DNA of 32,190 nt from contig JADFZO010000034.1 in assembly GCA_015232465.1 (NCBI GenBank), positions 1-32,190 on the forward strand, read 5' to 3'. Made by a program: the position numbers and the translations under genes. This DNA comes from Desulfamplus sp. (GTDB taxonomy: Bacteria; Desulfobacterota; Desulfobacteria; Desulfobacterales; Desulfobacteraceae). Under the pieces are notes generated by a model, which saw nothing but the letters and a program-made list of their open reading frames with translations, searched no databases and was not told where the DNA came from. Positions 7,395 to 16,377 of the stretch are shown in pieces (the stretch's first letter is position 1; the number at the start of each line of letters is the position of its first letter).

Positions 7395-9080
7395 TTACAA
7401 AAATTTCTTTTGAATATAATACTGCTGACCAATAGAGACTACATTGTTTACAAGCCAATATAAAACAAGTCCAGCAGGAAAGTTGATAAATATGACGGTC
7501 ATAAAAATAGGCATAAACATCATAATTTTTGCCTGAGTAGGATCCCCTATTGTTGGGGACATCTTTTGCTGAAGAAACATAGTGCCTCCCATGATTATTG
7601 TTAAAATTGGAATTCCATAAGGAGGCTCCATAAATGGAATAGCAACACCAAAATTAAACAGGCGATCAGGGGCAGAGAGGTCTTGTATCCAACCCATAAA
7701 TGGTGCGTGCCTAAGCTCTATTGCCTGATACAACATTCTGTATAGAGCAAAAAATATGGGCATCTGAACCAACATAGGAAGACAACCGCTCATTGGGTTG
7801 ACCTTATAGGTTTTGTATAGGTTCATAACCTCTTGATTCATCCTCTGTTTGTCATCTTTATATTTATCTCGTATCTGATTCATAAGAGGCTGAAGTTTTT
7901 TCATATCGTTCATTGATTTATAGCTTTTGTTTCCAAGTGGCCAAAATAGGATTTTGATTAAAATAGTTAATATAATAATCGCAATCCCGTAGTTTGGCAC
8001 AAAATCATGAATTAGATTCATGCCAATTAGGCAGGGTTTGGCAAGCACATCAAACCAGCCAAAATTTATCGCTTTTTTAAGGTTGTTGTTGTATGAGCTA
8101 AGAACTTTATGGCTTTTGGGTCCCATGTAGATTTTAAATGAGACTTGAAGTTGCTTTCCTGGATCAACTCTTTCCATAGATTGCAAATATTTTGTAAGAA
8201 CAAGAGACTCATCTAAAGAGAGCTTTAGAGTAGATTCAACTGGTTTTTCAGGTATTAACGAAGATATAAAGTATCTATCCCCATTTCCAGCCCACTCTAT
8301 AACACCACGAAGTGTATCTTTTTCTTTAATATCTTCGGGCTTTACGTTCTCAAGGGTTTTGTTGACGTATGCCTCAGGTCCATAAGCTCCAAACTGAGAA
8401 AATGAGGCATCCTCTTTGCTTGTAGCAAACGGCATTGAGATTTGAATAGAATCTTTTAAAGGTGAGGTAGAGCCATTTTTGATAAAAATATCAAGACCTA
8501 TCAGGTAGGTTGATGCTGAAAATGTATATACTTTTTCAATTATAACTCCATGGGGAGATACCCATGAGAATAGGAGCTTTTTTTCTCCATCATTTAAAGT
8601 GATTTGGGTTAAATCAGTATCTGCTTTAAATATAGCCCTGTTAAGACCAGAGACGCTCTTTTCTTCAAAGTCAAACAGAAAAAGACCAGACTCCAACTTT
8701 GGCGATACCATCTGTTTGAATGGAGAGTCTGTTTGGTTCCTCTCTTTAAATTTGTTCAAGATTAGGCTAATTACTGAAGCCTGTTTTTCAGATATTGTAA
8801 TATCATAAAATGGGGTGGTAACTTTTATCTCTTTGAAGTTCTCAGCCTCTTGTGTTGATAGCTCAACCTCTTTTTCTGGATCAAACTCCTTAACAGAAGA
8901 GTTTGCAGGTGATTGAACAGATTTGTCAAGTTCGCTCTCAGAACTGATGCCTTTAGCGTCAATTTGGGTCTGTTGCTGCTGATTTGTTGCATCAGGCGGT
9001 CCAACAAAGAGCAGATTCCAGCCCGTTATTACAACAATAGAAAGAATAATGGCAATAAACAGCCGTTTTTGCTCGTCCAT
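7395..9080 (-). CDS. yidC: Membrane protein insertase YidC
   Basis: A 561-aa inner-membrane insertase of the Gram-negative type. It inserts proteins alone or with SecYEG. An N-terminal TM (residues about 7-26, RLFIAIILSIVVITGWNLLF) is followed by a large periplasmic domain. The conserved C-terminal five-TM core begins around residue 345 (NYGIAIIILTILIKILFWPL). It includes the cytoplasmic loop LQPLMNQIRDKYKDD and the groove segment CLPMLVQMPIFFALYRML. GGAG 5-6 bases upstream supports the ATG. It lies between yidD and jag. The 114-base gap to yidD shows no coding sequence. Confidence 0.97.
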   Translation of the reverse strand: MDEQKRLFIAIILSIVVITGWNLLFVGPPDATNQQQQTQIDAKGISSESELDKSVQSPANSSVKEFDPEKEVELSTQEAENFKEIKVTTPFYDITISEKQASVISLILNKFKERNQTDSPFKQMVSPKLESGLFLFDFEEKSVSGLNRAIFKADTDLTQITLNDGEKKLLFSWVSPHGVIIEKVYTFSASTYLIGLDIFIKNGSTSPLKDSIQISMPFATSKEDASFSQFGAYGPEAYVNKTLENVKPEDIKEKDTLRGVIEWAGNGDRYFISSLIPEKPVESTLKLSLDESLVLTKYLQSMERVDPGKQLQVSFKIYMGPKSHKVLSSYNNNLKKAINFGWFDVLAKPCLIGMNLIHDFVPNYGIAIIILTILIKILFWPLGNKSYKSMNDMKKLQPLMNQIRDKYKDDKQRMNQEVMNLYKTYKVNPMSGCLPMLVQMPIFFALYRMLYQAIELRHAPFMGWIQDLSAPDRLFNFGVAIPFMEPPYGIPILTIIMGGTMFLQQKMSPTIGDPTQAKIMMFMPIFMTVIFINFPAGLVLYWLVNNVVSIGQQYYIQKKFL

Positions 9081-9194
9081 CTTATCTCCAACTATGGTGA
9101 TGAATAGTGTTTGATTTAAAAATTCAGATTTTAAAATAGGGGTAAAATTAACATAAAACTCTTAAAATTTTAAGAAAAGATCAATTATGGAAAA

Positions 9195-9455
9195 TTATGG
9201 AACAGGATCAAATCCTCCAGGGTGAAAGGGGTGGCATCTTAATACTCGTTTGACAGCAAGAAAAGAGCCTTTAAAGCTGCCATACTTAGTGACAGCCTCA
9301 AAGGCATATTGTGAACATGACGGATAAAAACGACATGATGACCCAATTAGAGGCGACACAAGATATTGATACAACTTAATGAACAATATAATAGCTTTTT
9401 GCATAAAAAATCCAAATATAGAAAAAAGTTTAACAGGACTAATGTTTATATTCAT
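9195..9455 (-). CDS. yidD: Membrane protein insertion efficiency factor YidD
   Basis: An 86-aa protein of the YidD/UPF0161 family, a small membrane-associated helper of YidC-dependent insertion. The family signature is complete: an amphipathic helix followed by [17 protein letters not shown], then [17 protein letters not shown] at the C-terminus. The ATG overlaps the rnpA stop codon by four bases (ATGA), which indicates translational coupling and supports this start. An internal Met at residue 18 would give the more usual short N-terminus. Confidence 0.95.
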   Translation of the reverse strand: MNINISPVKLFSIFGFFMQKAIILFIKLYQYLVSPLIGSSCRFYPSCSQYAFEAVTKYGSFKGSFLAVKRVLRCHPFHPGGFDPVP

Positions 9456-9799
9456 ATCTTGGATATTTTCTTAAAAAGTTTATCAAGCTCATCAATAACC
9501 TGTGCATTTGAAAGGTAAGAGGCATATTTTCTTGCTATAATATTTATATCCCGATTTCCCACTACTGTTTCTCTTCTATGTCTATAATACTCTCTGACAA
9601 GCCGTTTCATTTTATTACGTTTTACCGCATTTCCAACCTTTTTTGATACAGTGATTCCAATACGGTTATTTTGAGCCTCGCCATCAAGAATGGCTGCCAT
9701 AAAGTAACGGGTCTGAACCATTTTACCGAGTAAGGATAATTTAACAAATTGAGACCTTTTTAGTAGCCTCTCTGTTTTAGGAAACCTGTTGTTGCCCAA
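9452..9799 (-). CDS. rnpA: Ribonuclease P protein component
   Basis: A 115-aa basic protein subunit of RNase P, which helps the catalytic RNA remove tRNA 5' leaders. The RNR motif is clear ([20 protein letters not shown]), as is the N-terminal [13 protein letters not shown] typical of the family. The start is TTG at 9799, with AAAGGGA ending seven bases upstream; no in-frame ATG is available before the conserved N-terminus. It lies 36 bases after rpmH and overlaps yidD by four bases. Confidence 0.96.
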   Translation of the reverse strand: MGNNRFPKTERLLKRSQFVKLSLLGKMVQTRYFMAAILDGEAQNNRIGITVSKKVGNAVKRNKMKRLVREYYRHRRETVVGNRDINIIARKYASYLSNAQVIDELDKLFKKISKI

Positions 9800-9835
9800 A
9801 TAACTATCCCTTTATTTTGCAGGTATGATCTAAAA

Positions 9836-9970
9836 TCACAATGCCAATCTTTTTCTACCCTTTGCTCTTCTGCTGTTAATAATACGTCTTCCGCCAACCG
9901 TTGACATTCTTTTCAAAAAACCATGTGTTCTTGCCCTTTTTATTCTGCTGGGCTGAAATGTTCTTTTCAT
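9836..9970 (-). CDS. rpmH: Large ribosomal subunit protein bL34
   Basis: A 44-aa basic ribosomal protein. It begins [20 protein letters not shown] and ends in the conserved [11 protein letters not shown], exactly the usual length. The frame stays open for 16 codons upstream of 9970, but the family always starts at MKRTFQPS. It is the first gene of the long minus-strand run, about 160 bases downstream of the transcription start predicted from the promoter at 10136-10164. Confidence 0.97.
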   Translation of the reverse strand: MKRTFQPSRIKRARTHGFLKRMSTVGGRRIINSRRAKGRKRLAL

Positions 9971-10135
9971 AGCTTTAAAAATCCTTAATCTTAAAGTTAT
10001 TTTAATCCACGCTCTCAAACCTTAAAATGTGTTAAAGAGCAACAATACATAATAAAAAACTAATAAAAACTACCTAATAACAGGGCTTTATTGCAAATAA
10101 ATATCTTTAGTGCAGCCAGCCATAATAAACGCAAA

Positions 10136-10164
10136 ATTTTAATTCATTATCCAATATGTGTCAA
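10136..10164 (-). promoter_or_regulatory. Strong candidate promoter of the rpmH-rnpA-yidD-yidC-jag-mnmE run
   Basis: On the minus strand, TTGACA (10164-10159) is followed after 17 bases by TAAAAT (10141-10136; 5 of 6). The match to sigma-70 consensus is among the best in the window. It points at rpmH with a predicted leader of about 160 bases. There is no gene between it and rpmH. The leader shows no structure I can name. Confidence 0.6.
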
Positions 10165-10193
10165 GAATCATCTAAAGAGAGCAGGTAATATTT

Positions 10194-10769
10194 TCAAAGA
10201 TTACCCTTTAATCCAATAGCCTCAGCTACAACTCTCATTCCCATTATGGTCTCAGTGATAAGCTCATTTCTATCAATTTGCATCATCTGAGCACCTCTAT
10301 CAATTATGGCTCTATCAACACCAGCAGCAAAACGCTTATCTTTCCACTTTTTCATCACAGATTTAGCCTCTAAATCCAACACACTTACAGATGGTCTCAT
10401 CAAGGCTGTGCTGGCAATAAGCCCAGTAAGCTCATCTATTGCATAAAGTGTCTTTTCAAGCATAGATTTTGGCTCTACATCAGAGCATATCACCCAACCA
10501 TGACTTACAACTGCCCTTACATACTCCTCTTCCCACCCGTGAGACTCAAGAATCTCTTTAGCTTTTTGGCAGTGCTCATCTGGATACAGCTCATAATCAA
10601 TATCGTGGACAAGCCCAACTATCTGCCATTTTTCCCGATTTTCCCCAAATTTGTCTGCAAAATGCCCCATAACACCCTCTACTGCAAGAGCATGACGTAT
10701 CAAGCTATCGCTTTTATTGTATTGTTTTAAAAGGGTAAAGGCATCTTCTCTTGATGGAATAACACTCAT
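10194..10769 (-). CDS. HD-domain metal-dependent phosphohydrolase
   Basis: A 191-aa protein with the HD fold: His26 (LIRHALAV), the His55-Asp56 doublet (GLVHDIDYE) and Asp112 (YAIDELTG). These residues would bind one or two divalent metals. Similar stand-alone HDIG proteins are widespread and act on nucleotides or remain uncharacterised; the substrate cannot be read from sequence. GAGG about six bases before the ATG supports the start. The gene lies upstream of the rpmH promoter, is divergent from panC and has its own promoter candidate, so it seems to be a single-gene unit. Confidence 0.85.
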   Translation of the reverse strand: MSVIPSREDAFTLLKQYNKSDSLIRHALAVEGVMGHFADKFGENREKWQIVGLVHDIDYELYPDEHCQKAKEILESHGWEEEYVRAVVSHGWVICSDVEPKSMLEKTLYAIDELTGLIASTALMRPSVSVLDLEAKSVMKKWKDKRFAAGVDRAIIDRGAQMMQIDRNELITETIMGMRVVAEAIGLKGNL

Positions 10770-10832
10770 TTAATAACCTCTTATTGATTTTTGATATTGA
10801 TGTTTATATCTCTTTATGTCAGTAAAGGGTAT

Positions 10833-10861
10833 TTCATACCTGCATTAGAGATTTTAGTCAA
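10833..10861 (-). promoter_or_regulatory. Candidate promoter of the HD-domain gene
   Basis: On the minus strand, TTGACT (5 of 6) at 10861-10856 and TATGAA (4 of 6) at 10838-10833 are separated by 17 bases. The predicted leader is about 55 bases. Confidence 0.4.
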
Positions 10862-10942
10862 TGGTGCAAAATGAAAGTTATCAACACTTTTTAAGAGCAA
10901 AAACGAGATTACAGACCAAAATAGGCAGGAATTTAAGAGCAA

Positions 10943-11791
10943 ATGGAAATATTTAAAAAATCATCAGATATGAGAGCTTGGTCAGATGCTATACATAGAA
11001 CTGGCGAGACAATCAGCTTTGTACCAACTATGGGCTATCTTCACGAAGGGCATCTATCTTTAATGGAAAAAGGCAAAGATTTAAGCTCTGCCCTTGTTGT
11101 GAGCATATTTGTAAACCCAACACAATTTGGCGAGAATGAGGACCTTGGAGCCTATCCCACAAACATCAAAAGAGACCTTGAGCTTATAGAGTCAAAGGGT
11201 GCAAATGCGGTATTTCTTCCAGATAGAAAAGAGATATATCCTGAAAATTACCAAACCTACGTAACCCTTGAGCATCTACCAAACCATCTGTGCGGACTAT
11301 CAAGACCTGTCCACTTTAGAGGCGTGGCAACTGTTGTTACTAAACTCTTTAATATTGTTCGACCAGATACAGCAATATTTGGGGCAAAAGATTTTCAGCA
11401 GTTGCGGGTTATATGTCAGTTAAACAGAGATTTAAATTTTAATATCAACATAGTTGGTGCACCAATTGTGAGAGAGAGTGATGGGCTTGCCATGAGTTCA
11501 AGAAACGCATATTTAAAGCCAGAGGAGAGAGAGTCTGCTTTGAGCTTGAATCGATCCTGTTTAAAGGCTCAAAAGATGGTTGAAGCAGGAGAGAATAGGG
11601 CAGATGTTATTAAATCAGAGATACAAAAATTTATTGAGTCTTTTGCACACACAAAGATTGACTATATAAGCCTGTGCGATCCTAATACTTTAGATGAGGT
11701 TCAAAAGGTTGAAAAAGAGGCACTCTTTGCACTTGCAGTGCATGTAGGGCGTGCAAGACTTATAGATAACATAATTATAAAAACAGCTTAA
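10943..11791 (+). CDS. panC: Pantothenate synthetase (pantoate-beta-alanine ligase)
   Basis: A 282-aa enzyme of normal length. It joins pantoate and beta-alanine with ATP to make pantothenate, the precursor of coenzyme A. Family motifs are complete: the HIGH-like VPTMGYLHEGHLSLM (HEGH at 34-37), FVNPTQFGENEDL, IFGAKDFQQL and the KMSKS-equivalent MSSRN near residue 190. AAGAG just upstream supports the ATG. The gene is alone on the plus strand, divergent from the HD gene and convergent with the secreted-protein gene. No panB or panD is adjacent. Confidence 0.97.
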   Translation: MEIFKKSSDMRAWSDAIHRTGETISFVPTMGYLHEGHLSLMEKGKDLSSALVVSIFVNPTQFGENEDLGAYPTNIKRDLELIESKGANAVFLPDRKEIYPENYQTYVTLEHLPNHLCGLSRPVHFRGVATVVTKLFNIVRPDTAIFGAKDFQQLRVICQLNRDLNFNINIVGAPIVRESDGLAMSSRNAYLKPEERESALSLNRSCLKAQKMVEAGENRADVIKSEIQKFIESFAHTKIDYISLCDPNTLDEVQKVEKEALFALAVHVGRARLIDNIIIKTA

Positions 11792-11834
11792 AAAATATCT
11801 ATGGCTTAGGGGTGTATGTTTTTGTTATGAAGAT

Positions 11835-12680
11835 TTAGAGCAAGATAACCACTTTACACCCCTTCATAAAAAGATGCCTTTCAGCCATCTTCTGAATCCT
11901 ATCAGCATCAGAGATGCTAATGACAATCAAGTGGTTTTTATCGCTATCTTTTCTTAACCCCTTTATTGTAACAGGGTTGTTGCCAGCTTTTTGGGAGATT
12001 ATAGCTGGGTCAGAAGAGCAGATATAGGTACAGACTCCCCGCTCAATAGCATATTTACGGCTTATAAATTGAGGGCTATATATCTCTTCTGCCTGCTCAC
12101 TAACAACAATGGGGCAGATTGTAGGCTCAAATTCAATATCTCTTGCATCAATAACCATTCCTGTATATTTTCTAACCCCTTGATTGTTAAGATATTGGCT
12201 ATTTGGCTCAAGTAGCTCAACATCAGAAATATCCTTTATTTCAGGCGGCAGTGCTAAGTTTAAAAAATCACCATAAATGGTTGTCTCAAGCACAACTTCA
12301 GCAGTTGTTTTGGAGATGGTGCGGCTCTGAACTATCTTTGCTCCAAATGCTATTTTTTTGAGCTGCAAAGTGAGCATCTTTTCAGTAGATATTTGTAAAT
12401 TATTAAAGAGAGTTATTGACTTTAAAATTTCAAAAAGATTTTGCCGAGCGTTCTCTGTCGCTGCCTCTATTGGAGGCAAATCTGAAGAAGTAACCACAGC
12501 CCTTTTTTTTAACTGCCTATTTCTACCTTTTGCCTGAACCAAGCCAGTTGTCCAATTTATCTTTGCACTCTCCAGTTGAACTACACAGCTTGAAGTATCA
12601 TCATTAGCTTTAACAGTTGGTGTAAGATATGGTGTAAATAGCTCAAATAAAAAAAGTAAGATAAGGGCTTTTATTGCCAT
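11835..12680 (-). CDS. Secreted protein of unknown function, possibly LPP20-like
   Basis: A 281-aa protein with a Sec signal peptide (hydrophobic core at residues 5-20, cleavage probably after VKA at 25). The mature part contains a helical segment, ENARQNLFEILKSITLFNN, and later YTGMVIDARDIEFEPTICP, which resembles a C-terminal module seen in deltaproteobacterial LPP20/flagellar-assembly-like exported proteins. That family link is from memory and weak. There is no lipobox Cys at the cleavage site. The gene follows mobB by 16 bases and ends the nrdD-nrdG-mobB unit; nothing in it suggests a role in nucleotide reduction. Confidence 0.7.
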   Translation of the reverse strand: MAIKALILLFLFELFTPYLTPTVKANDDTSSCVVQLESAKINWTTGLVQAKGRNRQLKKRAVVTSSDLPPIEAATENARQNLFEILKSITLFNNLQISTEKMLTLQLKKIAFGAKIVQSRTISKTTAEVVLETTIYGDFLNLALPPEIKDISDVELLEPNSQYLNNQGVRKYTGMVIDARDIEFEPTICPIVVSEQAEEIYSPQFISRKYAIERGVCTYICSSDPAIISQKAGNNPVTIKGLRKDSDKNHLIVISISDADRIQKMAERHLFMKGCKVVILL

Positions 12681-12696
12681 GCTCTTTTTGCTCTCC

Positions 12697-13251
12697 TTAA
12701 AACTTTAAGATATATCGTTTTTCAATTAGATCAGCTACAGCCTTTGCATCATCAAGACCAAAGGAGGGTATGGATAAATCTTTGTAGTCTGAGTCTGTAA
12801 TAAATGCAATAAGGTTTTTATCATCAAAAAATAGTGGTGTGCTATGACCAGCAGCAACTCTAAAAATCTCACATTTGGGTAAAGATGCGTGTTTGAAACC
12901 CTCTACAACTATTAAATCCATATCAGATAGGTAGTTTTTTACCCGCTCAATTGTCTCTGATTCGCTTTGAACCAAATCTTGAGCATTTTGGGTAATATCA
13001 TCATAATCTTTAACTATTGATAGTTGTCCTGGCGATATTACAAGGGTTGCAGCAGCTCCAGCACTCTTATGCCTCCAGCTATCTTTCCCCTTTTTGTCCA
13101 TATCAACCCTGCAGTGAGCATGTTTGATCACGCCAAGTTTGTAACCCCGCTCTTTTAAATGCGGTATCAATTTTTCTAAAAATGTTGTCTTACCAGAGCC
13201 TGAATATCCAGCAATTGATACTATATTGGGTCTATTCTGCTTGATTGCCAC
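12697..13251 (-). CDS. mobB: Molybdopterin-guanine dinucleotide biosynthesis adaptor MobB
   Basis: A 184-aa GTP-binding protein that assists MobA in attaching GMP to molybdopterin. The P-loop is GYSGSGKTT (15-23), followed by the family motifs GVIKHAHCRVDMDKKGKDS and RHKSAGA, and VEGFKHASLPK near residue 130. The start is GTG at 13251, with AGGAG seven bases upstream. A longer frame from an ATG at 13305 would overlap nrdG by 26 bases and has no ribosome binding site. No mobA lies in the window. Co-transcription with nrdDG probably reflects shared use under anaerobic conditions rather than a shared pathway. Confidence 0.92.
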   Translation of the reverse strand: MAIKQNRPNIVSIAGYSGSGKTTFLEKLIPHLKERGYKLGVIKHAHCRVDMDKKGKDSWRHKSAGAAATLVISPGQLSIVKDYDDITQNAQDLVQSESETIERVKNYLSDMDLIVVEGFKHASLPKCEIFRVAAGHSTPLFFDDKNLIAFITDSDYKDLSIPSFGLDDAKAVADLIEKRYILKF

Positions 13252-13279
13252 TTTTAATCTCCTATAAAAAAATTGCAAA

Positions 13280-14074
13280 TCACCTGATAGAGCAGTTTTG
13301 CACATATTGTTCAGCTATAGATTTAAGCTCAATAAACTCATCATCGCTAAAAAATGGGAAACAAGCATTAAAATCAGGCAAATCATTTAAATTGAAATTT
13401 TGAAAAAAATTTAAGTTGAGCATCTCCACATTTTTTGAACAGTGTTGAAGCACATAGCTTGATGCCCCTTTTATCATCTCACCAATTTGGTGCATAACCT
13501 CTTTTGATATGAACGGTTTTACGCACGTAGTTCTAAACTCGTAGGCTGGCGAGCGTTTGATTATAATTTTAATACTTTTAAGGATTAGTAAGAAGTCAAA
13601 TTTTTGAGCTATCTGTTGGTAGCCAATCTTATTGCTCTTAATATCCATTGCAATAAAATCTACAAGCTCTCTCTTTAGAAGTTGCTCAACAACATCTGGT
13701 CTGCTTCCATTGGTATCAATTTTGACCTTAAGCCCCATATTTTTAAGCCTAAAGCAAAAAGATGCAAGCTGAGGCTGCAGTGTAGGCTCTCCCCCTGTGA
13801 TGGTAACTCCATCAATCAACCCTTTTCGTTTTTTAAGGAACTCAAAAACTTCACTTGGATCAATTAAATTAATATAGTCGTTGGTTTGAAGATAAGCGGG
13901 ATCAATTTGATTGGATTTATTAGAATCAGTTTTGTGAGGATAAAGCGGTATGAGGCTTGGGTTGTGGCAGTATGGACACCTGAAATTACAACCTTGTGTA
14001 AAGACAAGTGAAGCCACAACCCCTGGAAAATCAATTAAAGTATTTTTCTGAAAACCCCCAACTCTTAGGCTCAT
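13280..14074 (-). CDS. nrdG: Anaerobic ribonucleoside-triphosphate reductase activating protein
   Basis: A 264-aa radical SAM enzyme that generates the glycyl radical on NrdD. The [4Fe-4S] motif is CNFRCPYC (Cys29, 33, 36), preceded by the family-typical FQKNTLIDFPGVVASLVFTQ. TITGGEPTLQ and the IDTNGSRPD segment follow. At 264 aa it is longer than the roughly 155-aa E. coli NrdG and belongs to the long NrdG/PflA-like type common in anaerobes. It starts 9 bases after the nrdD stop, with no clear Shine-Dalgarno, suggesting coupling. Confidence 0.94.
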   Translation of the reverse strand: MSLRVGGFQKNTLIDFPGVVASLVFTQGCNFRCPYCHNPSLIPLYPHKTDSNKSNQIDPAYLQTNDYINLIDPSEVFEFLKKRKGLIDGVTITGGEPTLQPQLASFCFRLKNMGLKVKIDTNGSRPDVVEQLLKRELVDFIAMDIKSNKIGYQQIAQKFDFLLILKSIKIIIKRSPAYEFRTTCVKPFISKEVMHQIGEMIKGASSYVLQHCSKNVEMLNLNFFQNFNLNDLPDFNACFPFFSDDEFIELKSIAEQYVQNCSIR

Positions 14075-14083
14075 TGTTAAATT

Positions 14084-16180
14084 TTATGAGGCGATCTTAA
14101 AGGTTTTACGCATACAAAACTCTGTCTGTTTGCCATTGTTCCACTGCTTGACAGGTCGCAGATAGCCAACAACTCGTGAATAGACCTCTGTCTCCTCCCC
14201 GCAATGTGGGCATAGCTCATATTCACCTGAAATATAGCCATGGGCGGGGCAGACACTAAATGTTGGTGTGATTGTAAAATATGGCAATTTATAGTTCATC
14301 GCCACCTTTTTGACCACGTTTTTAACAATTTTTGGATCGCACACCTGCTCACCAAGAAATAGATGGAGCACTGTTCCGCCTGTGTATCTTGTCTGTAGCT
14401 GATCTTGAAGCTCTAAGGCTTCAAAAATATCATCAGTATAGTTGACAGGCAGATGGGTTGAGTTTGTGTAAAATGGTGCTTTGCCGTTTTTATATTCAGA
14501 CTGATTTGCACAGATAATTTCAGGATAACGCTGTTTATCCATCATTGCAAAACGGTAGGTAGTCCCCTCACCTGGTGTTGCCTCAAGGTTAAACATATCA
14601 CCAGTCTGCTCTTGAATCTGCTCCATATTTTTACGAATATGATCCATAACCATCACAGCAAACTCGTTCCCCCTTTTTGATGCAATCCCCTCACCAATAA
14701 AGTTTAGGCAAGCCTCGTGCATACCAAGAACACCAATTGTTGAAAAGTGGTTTCTCCAGTAGCAGCCTGAATGCTCTTTTATCTTTCTTAAATAAAATTT
14801 TGAGTATGGGTATAGATTGCCATTTGTAAATTTTTCAAGCACCTTTCGTTTTATCATAAGTGAATCAGAGGCAACTTTAATAAGCTCATCAAGACGGCTA
14901 ATAAACTCCTTTTCTGTTTTAGCAAGGTATCCAATACGTGGCATATTTATAGTAACAACACCAATTGAGCCTGTAAGTGGGTTTGCACCAAATAGCCCTC
15001 CACCACGTTTTTGGAGTTGGCGATTATCCAATCTAAGTCTGCAACACATAGAACGGGCATCGTCAGGAGACATATCAGAGTTGACAAAGTTAGAGAAGTA
15101 AGGAATACCATACTTTCCAGTCATCTTCCATACGCTTTCAAGATTTGGGTTATTCCAGTCAAAATCCTCTGTGATGTTGTAGGTTGGGATTGGGAATGTA
15201 AAGACTCGCCCCTTAGCATCACCCTCCATCATAACCTCAGCAAAAGCTCTGTTTATAATATCCATCTCTTGTTGATAATCTGCGTATGTAGAATCATCGC
15301 GATATTTTCCCCCAAGAATTACTGGTGAATCTTTTAGTGTAGATGGAACATTCAAATCCATTGTGATATTGGTAAATGGAGTCTGAAATCCAACACGGGT
15401 TGGAATGTTGATATTAAAGACAAATTCTTGAAGAGCCTGTTTAACCTCTTTGTATCCAAGTTTATCTTCTCGGACAAATGGGGCAAGCAGAGTATCAAAG
15501 TTAGACATTGCCTGAGCACCAGCAGCTTCGCCTTGAAGCGTGTAAAAAAAGTTTACCATCTGTCCAAGTGCAGTTCTAAAGTGGCGAGGAGGCGAGCTTT
15601 CAACTTTACCAGCAACACCCTTAAACCCTTCAAGCAAAAGGTCTTGTAAATCCCAGCCAACACAATATACAGACAGAAGGCTCAAATCGTGTATATGAAT
15701 ATCGCCTCTATTATGAGCATCTCTCACCTCTGGAGGATATATGCAATTGAGCCAATATTCAGCAGTTATATCAGAGGAGATGTAGTTGTTTAGCCCCTGA
15801 AGGGAGTAGCTCATGTTGCTGTTCTCTTTAACCTTCCAATCCATCTTTCTGATATAGCTATCCATAAGCTCAACATGCTCACGTATGGTGATTTTTCTTA
15901 TCTGGTTGTGTTGCTCACGATAGATAATGTATGCTTTAGCTGTCTTGTAAAAGGGTGAGTCAAGAAGAACACGCTCAACAATATCTTGTATCTCCTCAAC
16001 ATCTGGGCATCTTCCAAGTCTTAGCTCTTTTGCAAGAGTCAACACCTTTAGAGTCAACTTTTTTGACTCTCGCTCATCAAACTCTCCAGTGGCTTTTCCA
16101 GCTTTTGTTATAGCATCACTTATTTTTGATGAATCAAATTGAGCAACTCTTCCGTCTCGTTTTTTTATATTTTCAAACAT
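14084..16180 (-). CDS. nrdD: Anaerobic (class III) ribonucleoside-triphosphate reductase
   Basis: A 698-aa oxygen-sensitive enzyme that makes dNTPs from NTPs. Residues about 3-90 are an ATP-cone regulatory domain (IKKRDGRVAQFDSSKISDAI). The barrel carries the typical NIHDLS-like IHIHDLSLLSVYCVGWDL. The C-terminal zinc ribbon reads CPAHGY then CPHCG, so the second ligand position is His rather than Cys. The radical site is Gly672 in RVVGYLRPVKQWNNGKQ. AGAGGT seven or eight bases upstream supports the ATG. It heads the unit nrdD-nrdG-mobB-secreted protein and is preceded by NrdR-like boxes over a good promoter. Confidence 0.97.
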   Translation of the reverse strand: MFENIKKRDGRVAQFDSSKISDAITKAGKATGEFDERESKKLTLKVLTLAKELRLGRCPDVEEIQDIVERVLLDSPFYKTAKAYIIYREQHNQIRKITIREHVELMDSYIRKMDWKVKENSNMSYSLQGLNNYISSDITAEYWLNCIYPPEVRDAHNRGDIHIHDLSLLSVYCVGWDLQDLLLEGFKGVAGKVESSPPRHFRTALGQMVNFFYTLQGEAAGAQAMSNFDTLLAPFVREDKLGYKEVKQALQEFVFNINIPTRVGFQTPFTNITMDLNVPSTLKDSPVILGGKYRDDSTYADYQQEMDIINRAFAEVMMEGDAKGRVFTFPIPTYNITEDFDWNNPNLESVWKMTGKYGIPYFSNFVNSDMSPDDARSMCCRLRLDNRQLQKRGGGLFGANPLTGSIGVVTINMPRIGYLAKTEKEFISRLDELIKVASDSLMIKRKVLEKFTNGNLYPYSKFYLRKIKEHSGCYWRNHFSTIGVLGMHEACLNFIGEGIASKRGNEFAVMVMDHIRKNMEQIQEQTGDMFNLEATPGEGTTYRFAMMDKQRYPEIICANQSEYKNGKAPFYTNSTHLPVNYTDDIFEALELQDQLQTRYTGGTVLHLFLGEQVCDPKIVKNVVKKVAMNYKLPYFTITPTFSVCPAHGYISGEYELCPHCGEETEVYSRVVGYLRPVKQWNNGKQTEFCMRKTFKIAS

Positions 16181-16313
16181 TCATATACCTCTTGAAATAG
16201 GTTCACTATTTAGATTATTTAATGTTTAAATAGCTGTTTTTATGGTTATGATTATTACTGTTTTGGGGAAAATTTTTGGTTATTATCTTAAATTATTAAC
16301 CATTTAAAAAAAA

Positions 16314-16325
16314 GCAACCGGTTGC
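16314..16325. promoter_or_regulatory. 12-bp perfect palindrome in the nrdD leader
   Basis: GCAACCGGTTGC is a perfect 12-bp palindrome about 135 bases before nrdD and about 20 bases downstream of the predicted transcription start. Its length and central CG resemble operators of LacI-family regulators. The regulator is unknown, and a chance palindrome is possible. Confidence 0.35.
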
Positions 16326-16348
16326 ATGGATAATCTTAAGTGGAGGCG

Positions 16349-16377
16349 AGAATAATCAATATATAGTTTAATGTCAA
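16349..16377 (-). promoter_or_regulatory. nrdD promoter
   Basis: On the minus strand a perfect TTGACA (16377-16372) and TATTCT (16354-16349; 4 of 6) are separated by 17 bases. The predicted start near 16342 gives an nrdD leader of about 160 bases. One NrdR-like box fills the spacer and a second lies just upstream of the -35, the geometry expected for repression. Confidence 0.6.

Noticed and set aside
10019-10193. Replication origin upstream of rpmH
   Set aside because: The position is suggestive, but I found no good DnaA boxes (TTATNCACA) and no AT-rich repeat array; the one near-match (TTATCAACA around 10877) is isolated.
11808-11863. Inverted repeat AGGGGTGTA / TACACCCCT at the panC / secreted-protein junction as a terminator
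   Set aside because: The loop is 38 bases, one arm lies inside coding sequence, and no T-run follows on either strand.
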